From Chrysomallon squamiferum (Eukaryota > Mollusca > Gastropoda > Neomphalida > Peltospiridae): a DNA stretch of 55,000 nt. Made by a program: the position numbers and the translations under genes. Positions 1 to 15,047 of the stretch are shown here, piece after piece. Below the pieces are notes generated by a model. It did no database searches and was not told where the DNA came from. It saw only the letters and a list, made by a program, of their open reading frames with translations. Position 1 is the stretch's first letter. Each line of letters opens with the position of its first letter. The DNA lies in contig CM022677.1 of assembly GCA_012295275.1 (NCBI GenBank), positions 19,362,785-19,417,784 of the forward strand. The letters run 5' to 3'.

Positions 1-843
1 TATATTTATTTACCTTTATTTAAAATTTATTTTTTTGTTTGTTTATTTGTTTGTTTGTTTGTTTGTTTGTTTGTTTGTTTGTTTGTTTATTTATTTATTT
101 AATTTCTTTGTTTGTTTGATTATTTATTAATTATTATCTTTTCGTCTTTCTCTTTCTCTCCTTCTATGTTCCTTCTTTCTCTCTCTCTCTTTTTTCCCAT
201 TTTCTGCCTCTCTACAAACGCTCTCACGCACACGCATGCACACACTGCCTCTCTACAAACGCAAACATATAGATACAAAACACACGTACAAAAGAAATAA
301 ATAGGTAAAAACACACATATCTAAATAAAGAAACCTGACAGACATACGTACATACACACATCCACAGAGTATCTCTCTCTTTCTCTCTCTCTCTTACACG
401 CACATTTCTGTTCTTCCATCATTCTCTCCCTGATTCACTAATAAACAAAACTTTCAGCAGTAAACAAAAGCTCAACAACCAAACACTTATCAGTAAAAGA
501 AAGAAAAATCTTTCGTCAGTAAGCAAATGTTTTAAATAAACAAACGTTGCTTAACAAACATCGATAATAAACAAAATTTCATTAATAAACAAAACGTTGC
601 TCATTAAAAAACAAAATTCTCATTAAAAAACAAAAAACCTCATTAACAAAAAAACAAAAACAAAATACTCATTTTAAAAAAAAAAAAAAAATGTAAAAAA
701 AAAACATGTTATTTAATAATAAAAATACTCATTAATTAAACAAAACAAAAAACCCTCATTAGCAAAAACAACAAAATAAAAAAATACCAAAGAATTAAAA
801 AAACGCCAAAGAATTAAAAAAAATAATAATAATTAAAAAAAAC
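1..843. other. AT-rich noncoding flank, probably intron of the minus-strand gene
   Basis: No supported coding sequence. It opens with a TTTG/TTTA repeat (about 35-105), then CT-rich and CA-rich DNA. From about 540 to 790 a short degenerate motif (CATTAA followed by an A-rich CAAAA stretch) recurs many times. Because the exon at 844-1153 ends at a possible splice donor, this stretch is probably the next intron of that gene, read right to left. Confidence 0.5.
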
Positions 844-1153
844 CTTGCAATATGTCGCTCAGCCAGTTGATATGAAACTGCTTCCTCACGGTTCCGTCCT
901 TGTATAATTTTTCCCACGGATGGTTGTGCGTCATATCCAGGACATTTTGTAACGCGGCGCTGATTGGGCTGGTCTTTGACGCGGCGTACTTGTCCCGCTT
1001 GTTGACGTAATCGCAAACGAGCTTCACGGACTGGGCCACGTCAGGCGGTGTATCGGATTCCTGTACCCTGTGGTGGAGTTTCCGCAGTTCGTTTTCCACG
1101 GGGTTCTCCAGTTTGTCTTCGTCTAGAAACGAGTTTGTGGTGTGCGACGACAT
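844..1153 (-). CDS. First coding exon of a probable COMT/caffeoyl-CoA-type O-methyltransferase (partial)
   Basis: The exon reads right to left from an ATG at 1153. It is preceded by a strong pyrimidine tract and CAG acceptor (AG at 1164-1163), so the ATG sits about 10 nt inside a spliced exon. It encodes 103 codons plus one base, then a weak donor (AAG then GTTTTT). Without splicing a stop follows within three codons. The protein is hydrophilic and ends in a segment with SPISAALQNVLDMTHNHPWE and WLSDILQG. From memory of the family, this resembles the stretch just before the SAM-binding core of animal and protist O-methyltransferases (a TSPAL...HDW...MLSG..GQ-like pattern). The SAM-binding core itself would lie in later exons outside the window, so the function is inferred. 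An uncharacterised protein is the alternative. Confidence 0.5.
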
Positions 1154-1162
1154 TTTGGTTCT

Positions 1163-1969
1163 CTGAAAAAAAAGAGAAAAAAAAAAACGGACATAAATTT
1201 TAGAGTGTTCTCTGTCTGTCTGTCTGTCTGTCTGTACGTCTGTTGCTTCTGACGTGTAGGTGTTTGTCCGTTCGGTATATTTTAAAACAAAGAAATTGTG
1301 TGTATATTTCCATATGTCATTTCCATAAAAAGCTAATAGAGAATGTCATGTTTGTTTTAAGAAGATACAAAAACATTTGTATACGTATATTTTTATTAAA
1401 CCTACTTCTGTTAATTCTTATAATCATTATTCTACTACAACCACTGCTGTTGCTACCACTACAACTGCTACCTTATTAATGCTGTTGCTGCTACTATTAC
1501 CACTCCTGCCATTACTACTACTACTACTATTGCTTGCAACTACTGCCACAACAATTACTAAAACTAATACCAGTACTACTACTACTGCAATATTTTTCTA
1601 GCAAAAATCTTTATACAAGAAACTACCAGATCCGTATAAATTAAAAAGTATTGGTAATAAAAAAAAGCGAAACAAGCGCAGTGAATACTGTCTGTGCATT
1701 ATATCCTTCAAGTATCATAAACGAATGCTTCCTGGTTTACGTCACAGTACCTTCCCGCGTAAACAGCTCTATGGTTGACACACGTATACGTAAAACTGCT
1801 AGTTAAACCACGTGACGAATCTGGTCTCTCGGTTTCTGACGAACGTAATCTCTCTTACGTAGTAAGCCAATAGTCCGGTTATCCTTTAGCAGAGAACAGC
1901 TCGAACAAACAGGCAGACAGACATCTGAATGGATGTCACTGATCCTACAGCCAGATATAGGTCGAAACC

Positions 1970-2013
<44 letters not shown>

Positions 2014-2213
2014 CCTGTAAAAGCTGTCACGTGTCAATCAGCTGACCGTTACGTCACTGTTTACATCGATTCAAACAACTAAGACTAAATGATGTTTTAC
2101 AAAGTACCAAGCGAACTCGAGAATAGCCAATAATTATAAATTAAAAAAAAAAAAAAAAAAAATAAATCACAGCCGAAATTATTGATAAATGAGTATAGTA
2201 GTCGGAATGAAAG

Positions 2214-2244
<31 letters not shown>

Positions 2245-2475
2245 GATAACAGACTTTTCCTTGACGGACAACAAGCGATATACATCCAAATCTCCGTCTA
2301 AACGCGAGCTAACTAACCTGCTAACCTACTAACCCTGGGATTTCCGGACGACCGTGATAATTGTAATATTATAATGAACTCTATGCAGACTGTTATTTTC
2401 TTCTTGTAATGTAATAATGACAACAACGGCGACAACTACAGCAACGATAATTATAATTTGTCCCCCAACTTGAGA

Positions 2476-2546
<71 letters not shown>

Positions 2547-2867
2547 GTAGACAGTGTAAACATAAGCCACTGTATAGCAAAAAAACAAAATAGAATTTAC
2601 GTAGGAAAAAAATTCTGTACATATTTTCTCAATAAACGAATCCATTTACGTTTAAGAAAGTGAAAATACGTTTTCCAAGAAAAAAAAAAAAAAAAAAAAA
2701 AATCACAAAAATACAATAAATAAGCCTGACAAAGTCTACAATCGAAAAGCAGACGAGATTATTATAAATTAGCTAACTACGCGAATTCGGATTTGCTTCC
2801 CCTTGTCTTTCTTTTCCTAGACTTTAATTATTTTAACACCTTAATGATTTTTCTTCTTTTCACTTAC
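1163..2867 (-). other. Intron between noncoding exon and first coding exon of the minus-strand gene
   Basis: It is bounded on the minus strand by a consensus donor (AAG/GTAAGTG, exon end 2868) and the acceptor at 1163. It holds an imperfect TAC/CTG trinucleotide stretch (1430-1600), a T tract with a GT run (1971-2012), A tracts (2143-2162, 2214-2243) and a (CT)n run. Two TTACGTCA octamers are at 1737 and 2049. No coding sequence was recognised. Confidence 0.5.
2478..2543. repeat. (CT)n microsatellite
   Basis: Uninterrupted CT dinucleotide run of about 33 copies inside the minus-strand intron. The reading frames through it (Arg-Glu or Leu-Ser) are artefacts. Confidence 0.95.
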
Positions 2868-3000
2868 CTTGAAAAGCAACTGTGTTAACGCGTGGCTTTC
2901 GGCGGGGTTTTTATTTTTATCGCTCAAGGTCAAGGCCATTCAGTTTCTGCTTAAGTGTCGTCAGCTCTCGGCTGCTTTGCCTAAGAGGCGGGAAAAGTAG
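2868..3000 (-). promoter_or_regulatory. Putative noncoding first exon and promoter region of the minus-strand gene
   Basis: A consensus donor on the minus strand (AAG/GTAAGTG at 2870-2861) marks the 3' end of a likely 5'-UTR exon. Just upstream on the minus strand, in a locally GC-richer patch, lie TCAAGGTCA (2924-2932, the ERR/NBRE nuclear-receptor consensus) and GGCGGGAAA (2987-2995, an E2F-type site read as TTTCCCGCC). The transcription start is not determined. Confidence 0.4.
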
Positions 3001-3071
3001 GTCATTGTGCTCATTGCAAACGAGGTTGCCTAGACTTGATCAACGTCCTAATTGATCGTTGTTACGTTTCA

Positions 3072-3205
3072 GGGATAATTTTGTCTTATTATTCAGTTAA
3101 ATTGTTCTATCAATACAAAAATAAACAAATAAATAAAGGGATATTTTTGTCTTATTCTTCAGTTAAATTGTTCTTTCAATACATAAATAAACAAATAAAT
3201 AAATA
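3072..3205. repeat. Two-copy local tandem duplication
   Basis: A segment of about 66 bp starting AGGGATA.TTTTGTCTTATT, ending in an A/T-rich AACAAATAAAT tail, occurs twice back to back with a few mismatches. Confidence 0.75.
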
Positions 3206-3419
3206 ATGAAAAATAAATCTATATATAACTAACTCAATAGATTTTGTTCATGTCATAACGACTTTTCAAAAAAAAAAAAAAAAAAAAAACTCCAAAAAAA
3301 ATACAATAACGGTCTTAGGATTATAATTCAGTAAATCGAAAACCAAGTTTGTCTTTCAGTTAATAAATAAATTAAAAAAAATAATAATAAAATAAAATAA
3401 ATAACTATATCAAATGTAA

Positions 3420-3491
<72 letters not shown>

Positions 3492-3728
3492 TTTCGATCT
3501 TAATAAAGTTCAAGATCCGCAGAATTTTTACGGGGGTGAGACAACAGAATTCGGCACCTCTAGGAAAGGGCACTCTTGATTATCTATCCATATATGTATG
3601 TACGTATGTATGTATCTATGTATGTATGTTACAACGTATGTTTGCAACCAACTTCGCTGCCTAACGTTATGTAAATATTTAAACAGTTACTGAAAATACT
3701 ATTGTGTCTGTTTAGAGTCGTTCATCTG

Positions 3729-3736
3729 TGACGTCA
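3729..3736. promoter_or_regulatory. CRE palindrome upstream of NHR-CARD copy 1
   Basis: A perfect TGACGTCA lies 2.5 kb upstream of the copy 1 ATG. The matching site in unit 2 (15854-15861) is TGACATCA, a single G-to-A change that breaks the palindrome. Binding by CREB/ATF-type factors is inferred from the motif only. Confidence 0.4.
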
Positions 3737-4159
3737 CAGGGCTTCTCAATGAAATAAGATCGTGCTCTGACGGTACAACAAGGAAGTACCCGTTAACGAA
3801 ATCGTACGAGCTATTTTTACCAGAGTTACGTGATTATGACAGAGGACATGTTAGATTCGTCCTGTGGTTGTTGTATTTTATTATTGTCGTCGTCATCGTA
3901 GTTGCTGCTGTTGTTGTTGTTGTTGCGTGTTTTTGTTTTAATTCTCTCAATCGTATAAACAACGTCCAGTTTAAAAATTTGGAAAGACACAAATGGCGAC
4001 ACAGAGATCGGTAGGTTATTTTTTTTTTTTTTTGGTTTATTGTATACGCCCATTTTAATACGCATTGCTGCTTCTACTAGTAATAATACTAATTCTTGTA
4101 AAAATTATTACTAGTTCTGCTACTACGAAAAGTCTGTCTCTCTGTGACTATAACTGCCT

Positions 4160-4590
4160 AACTACCTATATATATACCTACCTACCTATCTTTCTATCTG
4201 TCATCTGTGTATCTATCTACCTATCTATCTACCTACCTACCTACCTATCTCTGTCTGTCTATGTATCTACCTACCTACCTACCTACCTGTCTTTCTTTCT
4301 GTCATATGTGTATCTATCTGCCTATCTACCTGTCTATCTATATACCTACCTACCTATCTATCTCTGTCTGTCTGTCTATGTATCTACCTACCTACCTACC
4401 TGTCTTTCTTTCTTTCTGTCATATGTGTATCTATCTGCCTATCTACCTATCTATCTATATACCTACCTACCTATCTATCTCTGTCTGTCTGTCTATGTAT
4501 CTACCTACCTACCTACCTATCTATCTATTATATACCTACCTACCTACCTACCTATCTATCTATCTATCTATTATATACCTACCTACTTAC

Positions 4591-4628
<38 letters not shown>

Positions 4629-4629
4629 G

Positions 4630-4663
<34 letters not shown>

Positions 4664-4730
4664 TCTGTCTATCTTCTATCTACCTGTCTGTTTGTCTGTC
4701 TGTCTGTCTCTCTATCTATCTATCTATCTA

Positions 4731-4784
<54 letters not shown>

Positions 4785-4861
4785 CATCCATCTATATAAT
4801 CTGCCTATCTACCTAACAACGACTCAGTCTCTGTCTGTCTATCTGTCTGCCCACCTGTCTA

Positions 4862-4893
<32 letters not shown>

Positions 4894-4990
4894 CCTATCT
4901 ACCTACGTATCTATCTCTGTATGTGTATATCTATCTTTCTACCTACCTACTACATTATATATATTACCTGCCTAGCTCTCTGTCTTTCTA
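4160..4990. repeat. Long tetranucleotide array (CTAC/CTAT/CTGT/CTTT variants)
   Basis: About 830 bp of four-base units of the CTNY type in shifting blocks (CTAC, CTAT, CTGT), with larger blocks of around 110 bp repeated near 4300, 4420 and 4500. It reads as Leu-Ser-Ile-Tyr or Tyr-Leu-Pro-Thr in several frames, with no sign of coding selection. The unit 2 counterpart (16256-16760) is about 300 bp shorter. Confidence 0.95.
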
Positions 4991-5030
4991 GGTACCTAGG
5001 CAGGCAGGTAGACAGGTAAGTAGGTAGTCG
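4924..5030. repeat. Inverted end of the tetranucleotide array (hairpin potential)
   Basis: The array is CTAC/CTGT on the plus strand up to about 4990. It then switches to the complementary GGCAGGCAGGTAGACAGG type across the 12-bp palindrome CTAGGTACCTAG (4989-5000). The two sides can pair in one strand. A similar but shorter switch is present in unit 2 near 16750-16795. Confidence 0.7.
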
Positions 5031-5247
5031 ACAAGTAAGCACACACCTACACATGCACACATACATAGAACTGAAACATACACCACGCAGTTGAACTACA
5101 GTTGTTATCTCCCTTAAACATGTCTGTCACAGTCTAAATACTGTCCAAAGGAAAAAAAAAAAAACTAACTGTCGGTTAACGCTACAGTTTCAAACAACAT
5201 TTAGTAAGCTCTTCCTCGTCTTATTGTTACTACTACTACTGTTACTA

Positions 5248-5321
<74 letters not shown>

Positions 5322-5527
5322 TAGTTCTTTTTCTCTCTTTTTCTTCACATATGTAGAAAAAGAAAAGAGAAAAAAAATCTTTTGGCTCAAAACGGCTACA
5401 CCCAAAATGTAAACTCAGGGCAGGCAAACATATAATTATTTTTATATACAGTGTGTACGTGTGTGTGTGTGTGTGTCTGTTTGTTCCTCCTTCAAAATAT
5501 ATTTAAAAAAGAAGTAAACGGAATAAA

Positions 5528-5619
5528 AAATAGACTTTCTTAACATTTTTCTTTCGTAATTAATTAAATAAATAAATAAATAAATAAAAATAGACTGTCT
5601 TAAGATTTTTCTTTCATAA

Positions 5620-5651
<32 letters not shown>

Positions 5652-5652
5652 A
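5528..5652. repeat. Local duplication found in unit 1 only
   Basis: The segment AATAGACT.TCTTAA.ATTTTTCTTTC plus an AAAT run occurs twice. The corresponding place in unit 2 (17281-17335) has it once, so the duplication arose or was lost after the 12-kb duplication. Confidence 0.7.
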
Positions 5653-5829
5653 AAAAATAGACGCATAATAATACACGAAAGCGATATAATTATTTTCGTA
5701 ATCGTATTTTCTTCAGTTACTGGTTAGGTGAAATGTTAGTATCTGCGTCTATATATGAACATTTTCATTGTGATGATGATAATGATGATGTTGATGATGA
5801 TGATGATGATATTTACTGTTATTATTATT

Positions 5830-5930
5830 AACAGTAGTAGTAGTAGTAGTAGTAGTTGTAAAGTTCAATATTAGTGGTGATAACATCAGAAGCAGTAGTT
5901 GTAATAGTAGAAGTAGTAGTAGTGGTAGTG

Positions 5931-5994
<64 letters not shown>

Positions 5995-5998
5995 CAGC
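5830..5998. repeat. (AGT)n trinucleotide stretch
   Basis: Imperfect then nearly pure AGT repeats about 280 bp upstream of the first NHR exon. The unit 2 version is much shorter and interrupted. Confidence 0.9.
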
Positions 5999-6280
5999 AG
6001 CATCAGCTATAATAATAGCTGTATCAGTAAGGCTGCTACATTTAGAGACAGTAGTTTTATTAATATTACTAGTGTTGTCAAAATTTATTTGTTTGTTTCT
6101 TTGGTTGTTTGTGTATTTTTAGTTTTTTTTTTTTTTTTTTTATATATTTATTTAATTGGTTTGTTTGTGGGGTTTTCTCCTGGGTTTTTTTTTTTTTGTA
6201 GTTCTTTTTTGTTTTTGTTTAGCTGTTTATGTATTTATTTGCTTGTTTCTTTGTCTATTCATTCATTCATTCATTCTCAG

Positions 6281-9673
<3,393 letters not shown>

Positions 9674-9674
9674 A

Positions 9675-10259
9675 ATTATTTTAGCAAGCGTTTGCTGAAG
9701 TAATGTACGAACTCAGTTGAACATTAGCGAGACGTAACGAATATACAAAAAGAAAACAAGAAAAAGAAAAAGTGGTTCAATCCAAGGAAGGAATTTATTT
9801 GTTAATGTATATAACAAAAAACATTTTTTCTTCTTCTTATTCTTCTTTTCTGTCACATGTTTAAATATATCCATAATGTTGAACATAATATAGTTTGATA
9901 TAATGACGGTGTTTGAACAATTTCTCGTTCCAGTTAGTGCTCTTTTAGTTAAATATTATTTTTGTGTTTGTATATTGGTTTCAGTGTTTTCGGTTTTAGC
10001 CGTTGTTGTTGTTTGTTTGTGTCTCTTATTTGATTTTCTGATTTTTTTCTGAGTCTTTGTTTTAATTTTATATTGTATTTTTTTTTCTATTTCTTTATTG
10101 ATATTGTTGTTACCTTCTGTTTTGTGAAGAAACGATGGCGATGTTGTATTTATTGTGTTTTTGTGTTTATGCATAAACATTTTTTTTTATTATTATTATT
10201 ATTTTTTTTTAATCTCACTTTGGATTTTGTATTCTCGGATTTATTTATTTATTTATTTA

Positions 10260-10305
<46 letters not shown>

Positions 10306-10605
10306 TAATAACAAGTATTCAAACTTTTATAAGAATATTAATATTACTTTGATTAATAAATCAATCCTGATTTTAGGCATCCAAATATTTTTCTTTGTTT
10401 GTTGTTTTATTTCATTTTAATTTCCAGCAGGGTAGCGAAGGAGAAACGGTGTGTAGGGGGAGAGAGAGAATAGAAAGGAGAATGGAGGAGTGAGAGAAGG
10501 ATGGACGGCTGGCCAGTTGATTAGTTACAATAGATAAATAAAAAAAAATTAAAATAATAATAATAATAATAATAACAAAAATAAAACACCCCAAAACAAA
10601 CAAAC

Positions 10606-10667
<62 letters not shown>

Positions 10668-11576
10668 CAACAACAACAACAAAAAAAACCCAAAACAAAC
10701 AAAACAAACAAGACTGACAACATAAAAAGTATGAAAAACACTGCGAATGAGAGAAACAAAAAAAACAACACATTACGTCATTTCAGTTATGTTAATTTAT
10801 TGATAAATAGGGGAAGTACGAACGGACACAGTTAATACTCGACCCAAACATCATCCTAATGTATATTCAGGTATTATATGTTGTTGTTGATGTTGTTGCT
10901 GCTGTTACAATTGTTCTTTTTAATTTCTTCTTTTCTATTTTATTAATTTTATTTATTTATATATTTATTTATTTATTTATTTATTTATTTATTATTATTT
11001 TTTTTTTTTTTTATATATAAAATCTTAATTAACAGTATATATTTATTTATAATTTATTTATAACAATAATTTTAATATAAAAAAAACTGTTTTATCGTAT
11101 ATAAACCAGTTATTTTCCCCAACCTATTCACTACCAGGTGTACCTTCTTCTTTAAATGTATTTTATTCTTAAAAGTCTGTCTACTCAACAACAACAAGAA
11201 CAGCAACTAACTCGTTTTCCGTCTTTAATTTCTTGGTCAAAAATATAATAACTGAATAAGCAAATTAAATAACGAGAGGACTTCTTGAGATGGTCGACAA
11301 TACTTTGTTAATACTGTTTCAAATTCAGAGATAACTGGCAGACAGTAGTGTAGGTCTCTGTAATTTAAAAGTATATTTTTATCAGCTATATCTTAATTAA
11401 ATATAGCCATCTATGAAATTTTAACTTAGCTCACGTATTTCTCTCTACCTTTATGGAACCGCAGACCGTAGACTGGTTCCGGCAGGTTTATTACAAAGGA
11501 ACCCGAAACAGGCAGGCGGAGTTGTATGGATTTCGTAGATGTGGTTGAAACAACAACAACAACAGTGCAGGCGACA
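9675..11576. other. Intergenic DNA between NHR-CARD copy 1 and truncated GPATCH4
   Basis: AT-rich, with (AAT)n at 10261-10302 and 10609-10662, TTTA runs, and one TTACGTCA octamer (10773). The 120 bp before the GPATCH4 ATG are richer in G and C and probably contain its 5' UTR and promoter. The same order occurs in unit 2 at 21193-23099. No gene was seen. Confidence 0.6.
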
Positions 11577-11844
11577 ATGGCTGAAAGTTCCTTTGCGAGA
11601 GAACAGTTGATGAAACATGGATGGACTGATGGTAAAATATTTATTTTTTATATGGTACTTTTTATTAGAGAATTTACAAATTGAATTATAAAATATTTTA
11701 AAAGATTAAAAGTTACGATATCAAATGCATTAACTAATTACTTTATTATTTTGCAATTGGATGCACTTCGAAATTGCAGAGCAGACGATATCGAACGTCA
11801 CGGAACAACAAATTATAGATTTATTAGTATTAAAACTACGAAGA

Positions 11845-11880
<36 letters not shown>

Positions 11881-14800
11881 GAGACACACAGTTTTAAAAT
11901 CATTTTATGTCATGAAATGTTATAAAAAGTACAATTATATTTATGAACTTTTATGGTGTGTAATACAAAAATGCAGGAACTCTTCAGTTTTCTTGCTTTC
12001 AACATAGAGATGTACAATTACATCAAACCTTCAACAGAAAAAATAAAATAAAGTTTTTATACTGATAATATAACAAAATCAATGATAAATAACTTCTAAT
12101 AAACAAACTAGTACTATGATTTCATTTCATTTCATTTTATTACATGTTCAAACTGTAGATTTGTATATTAAAATACAATGACATAAATAATATCATATAA
12201 AATACATATTCTTAATGTTATTATTATTATTATTATTTTTTTTTTACCCCCAGGATGTGGTTTAGGTAAAGAAGAAGATGGAATTACAGATGCCATTAAA
12301 GTGAAAATAAAGAAAGATAAACGTGGGGTACAAATAAAAATATAATTCTACAATAATCTTGATTATAACACACACACACACACACACACACACATCTATT
12401 CTGTTAACTGCAGATCATAAATGAATATAATGTCGTTATAATCACATTGTTAATTTCAGGTAGGTCACAATGCAGGTAAAGAATTTACCTATCACTGGTG
12501 GGACCATGCATTTGACAAAGCGGCAGAAAGTATCAAGGTGGAAACATCAGAGGTTCGTTAACTTACCTTCAACTATTTGAATAAATGAGCTAATAAAAAA
12601 ATAATAATTCAAAGTTAATATTTCATTATTTGGGGTGACCGATCTCATTCACAAAAATAAAAAGAAAAAAAAATAGAGAATTTTGAGTTATTATTTTATT
12701 ATTTTGGTTAACAAAATAAAATTAAAATTAAAAAATGTATGTTTATATTGCCAAGTTTTTAATTTTTTTATTTTTTTGGTTGACATAATAAAACAAATTA
12801 AAAACATGTTTTTTTAATATTTATACTGCCAAGTTATTATTGTATTGTGTTGGGCAACCTATCATAATCCGTAACTAAACAAAACAAAACCCACTACATT
12901 TTTTTAATTCCTTCAGTTATTGTTTCATTCATTTGAGCAGTCTATAACCACTAAAAATAATTTATGACAATAAAATAATAATGTTAGAGAATATACAAAT
13001 GCTGCCATTTTGCTCCTAAGTAAATGAAACTGATATCAGTATATATGTAATAGTCAGTCAGCTGGTATTTTTTTTCTAGGAATGCTAGAAGAAAGCAACT
13101 TTAGAGTAAGTCAGTCCATGAATTAGAGAAACAAGACAGTCACGAGATATTTTTAAAATTTTGCTGTTAATTAACATTAGAAAACAGAAAAGCAATGTAA
13201 CATAATATTTGATACAGGAATATTTAAAATGTATTTAGGCTGTTTGCTCATTTTTGCCAAAGGTTACATTTAAATACTAGAAGAAACTAGTTTGAGTTAA
13301 TCCATGGACTATACTACAGAAACATAACAGATATTTTTAAGTTGTTTTATTTTATTTTATATTTTTTTAATTATTATTTAATATTAGAAAGCAGAAAAGC
13401 AATATGACTGGAATATATTTAATACTGTTATACATCCTTATTAATTAAGGCAGGAGAGAACAAAAAAAAATTACCCCCAATAATTAATTATATATATGTG
13501 TGTATATATATATATATATACCTAAGAAGTATGCAGAATATACTTTTGCAGAGACAAATTGTTTTTTCACATTATGAAAAATGCCCTTTAATTAGCATTG
13601 CACAGGAAACAAAGATATTTCAAAAAGAAAATATTAAGTAATTAAACATATATTCAACTTGGAAGAATGCAGAATATGTTTAGACTGTTTCTTTGTGTCA
13701 TTGAAGGTACATTGAATTAAGATTGGAAATAAAAAAAAAATTGCAGAATATATTTAACTTATTTCTTCGTACCAACTAAGAAACACTTTAATTAAAACTG
13801 AACAGAATACAAAACAAATAATAACAGAATATATTTACACTGTTCCTTTGTAACATCAAAGATGCATGATAATTTTTTTTAATTAATTTTATTTTTTGTT
13901 GTTGTTGAAAAGTAACTACAGAATATATGATTATAACATTAATTTAACTACCTTGATGGAAAGAAAAACTGAAAATATTTAAAAATATATTTTTTTGATT
14001 GTTATAATATTTGTCATATTTTAAACAAACATTCAAATATTTTTTGGAGAAGCAGTAAGTTCTATTTTTTCAATTTTATGTATGAATTAATTAATTTATT
14101 TTGTTATTTTAATGATGTGTTTAAGTAGCAAATGTAGTTTCTTTCTTTAATGGAATAGATTATTGTATTTTTATAGTGTTTTAAACACACGGTCTCAATA
14201 TATTAATACCTGGAGCAAAATAAATCGTAAAATGTAGCTGTGTTCATTAATAAAAATGACATACAATCTAGACTGGGAAATATGTGCTGCATAAGACTTA
14301 ACATTAACATTTTCACCTGCAGTGTGTGAGTTGTAGTAATATACACTTAATATCAACACTTTAGTTTACTCATGGTATAATTCTGTTGTACCAATTTTAA
14401 TTTATTATTATTTATTTTATTTTTTTTCAGGAAGGTGTGGTTCTATCAAAGTCATCTGAAAATTCAAACAAGAAGAAAAAAGATTTTCTTTATGGAACAT
14501 TTGTAAAGGTGATAAGCTGAATTTTTTTAAATTATACACAGACATATATATATGTATAAATATATACACAGACACAGACGCACAATTTCATATAAAAAGT
14601 AAAAATGTTTTCTTTGTAAACTTTGTAACAGTAAAATGTTAAATTTATGTAAAAATTATAGACAGACAAAACGACACATACACTCATACATAGTCGCATC
14701 CATGTATTCCTTGGCCATATTTCTGCAATTTTATTTATAATCTGTTTTTATTTATTTTATTTTTTATTTTATTCTTTTCTTTCACATTATTTTTTGTTTT

Positions 14801-15047
14801 ATTTTATTTGATATTCCCATCATTTTATTTTATACTACATTCATTTCTTTTCATTCTATTACTAATACGAATAATAATAATAATATAATATGTTATTGAA
14901 TATATAATTCTAGTTTATAGTAAATTTAATTTTTAAAATAATTTTGTGATATTTTTGAAAGGGTGGAACTCTTCTGGATAGTAAGGAAGAAATGTTGTCG
15001 TCCAGTAATGAGGACACTGATTCGGAAGAAGACTGGAGCAAAAACAG
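11577..15047 (+). pseudogene. GPATCH4: GPATCH4, truncated tandem copy (exons 1-5 only)
   Basis: Exons are 11577-11631, 12254-12327, 12460-12552, 14431-14508 and 14962-15047. All are open with correct phases and near-identical to the complete copy (one Lys/Asn difference, in exon 4). It keeps the G-patch region (AREQLMKHGWTDGCGLGKEE) and the HWWDHAFDKAAESI segment. Exons 6 and 7, with the AARFGHKL helix and the Lys-rich tail, are missing because the duplication ends in intron 5. Reading through the exon 5 donor gives a stop 13 codons later (15085-15087), a possible product of about 141 aa. It may be a dead fragment, a short G-patch protein, or the source of read-through transcripts into unit 2. 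Confidence 0.85.
13080..13930. repeat. Degenerate interspersed repeat family in GPATCH4 intron 3 (unit 1)
   Basis: Motifs such as CAGAATATATTTA, CTGTTTCTTTGT, TTAATTAGCATT and GAAAGCAGAAAAGCAATAT recur in the same order at about 100-120 bp spacing, strongly diverged. Unit 2 has an additional partial copy (about 24720-24800). Confidence 0.6.

Larger units (their letters stand above)
2997..6280. other. Intergenic region between the divergent O-methyltransferase-like and NHR-CARD genes
   Basis: It separates a minus-strand from a plus-strand gene. It contains A/T homopolymers (e.g. T tract 3452-3488), the left edge of the 12-kb duplication (about 3658), a CRE, a long tetranucleotide array, (TTA)n at 5250-5319 and (AGT)n at 5830-5998. 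A 5'-UTR exon of the NHR-CARD gene probably lies here, because that gene's ATG is directly preceded by a splice acceptor, but none could be located. Long open frames here are repeat translations. Confidence 0.6.

Noticed and set aside
4065-5019. Long open frames of Tyr-Leu-Ser-Ile/Pro-Thr repeats
   Set aside because: They are translations of the CTNY tetranucleotide array. Similar frames occur in several phases, and unit 2 does not preserve them.
5749-6122. Poly-Leu/Val frames upstream of the first NHR exon
   Set aside because: AGT repeat translation. The length is not conserved between units, and the true exon begins after an acceptor at 6281.
6089-6280. N-terminal extension of NHR1 with a hydrophobic, signal-peptide-like stretch
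   Set aside because: It is T-rich pyrimidine-tract sequence ending in a splice acceptor. The upstream part differs completely between units while the exon is nearly identical.
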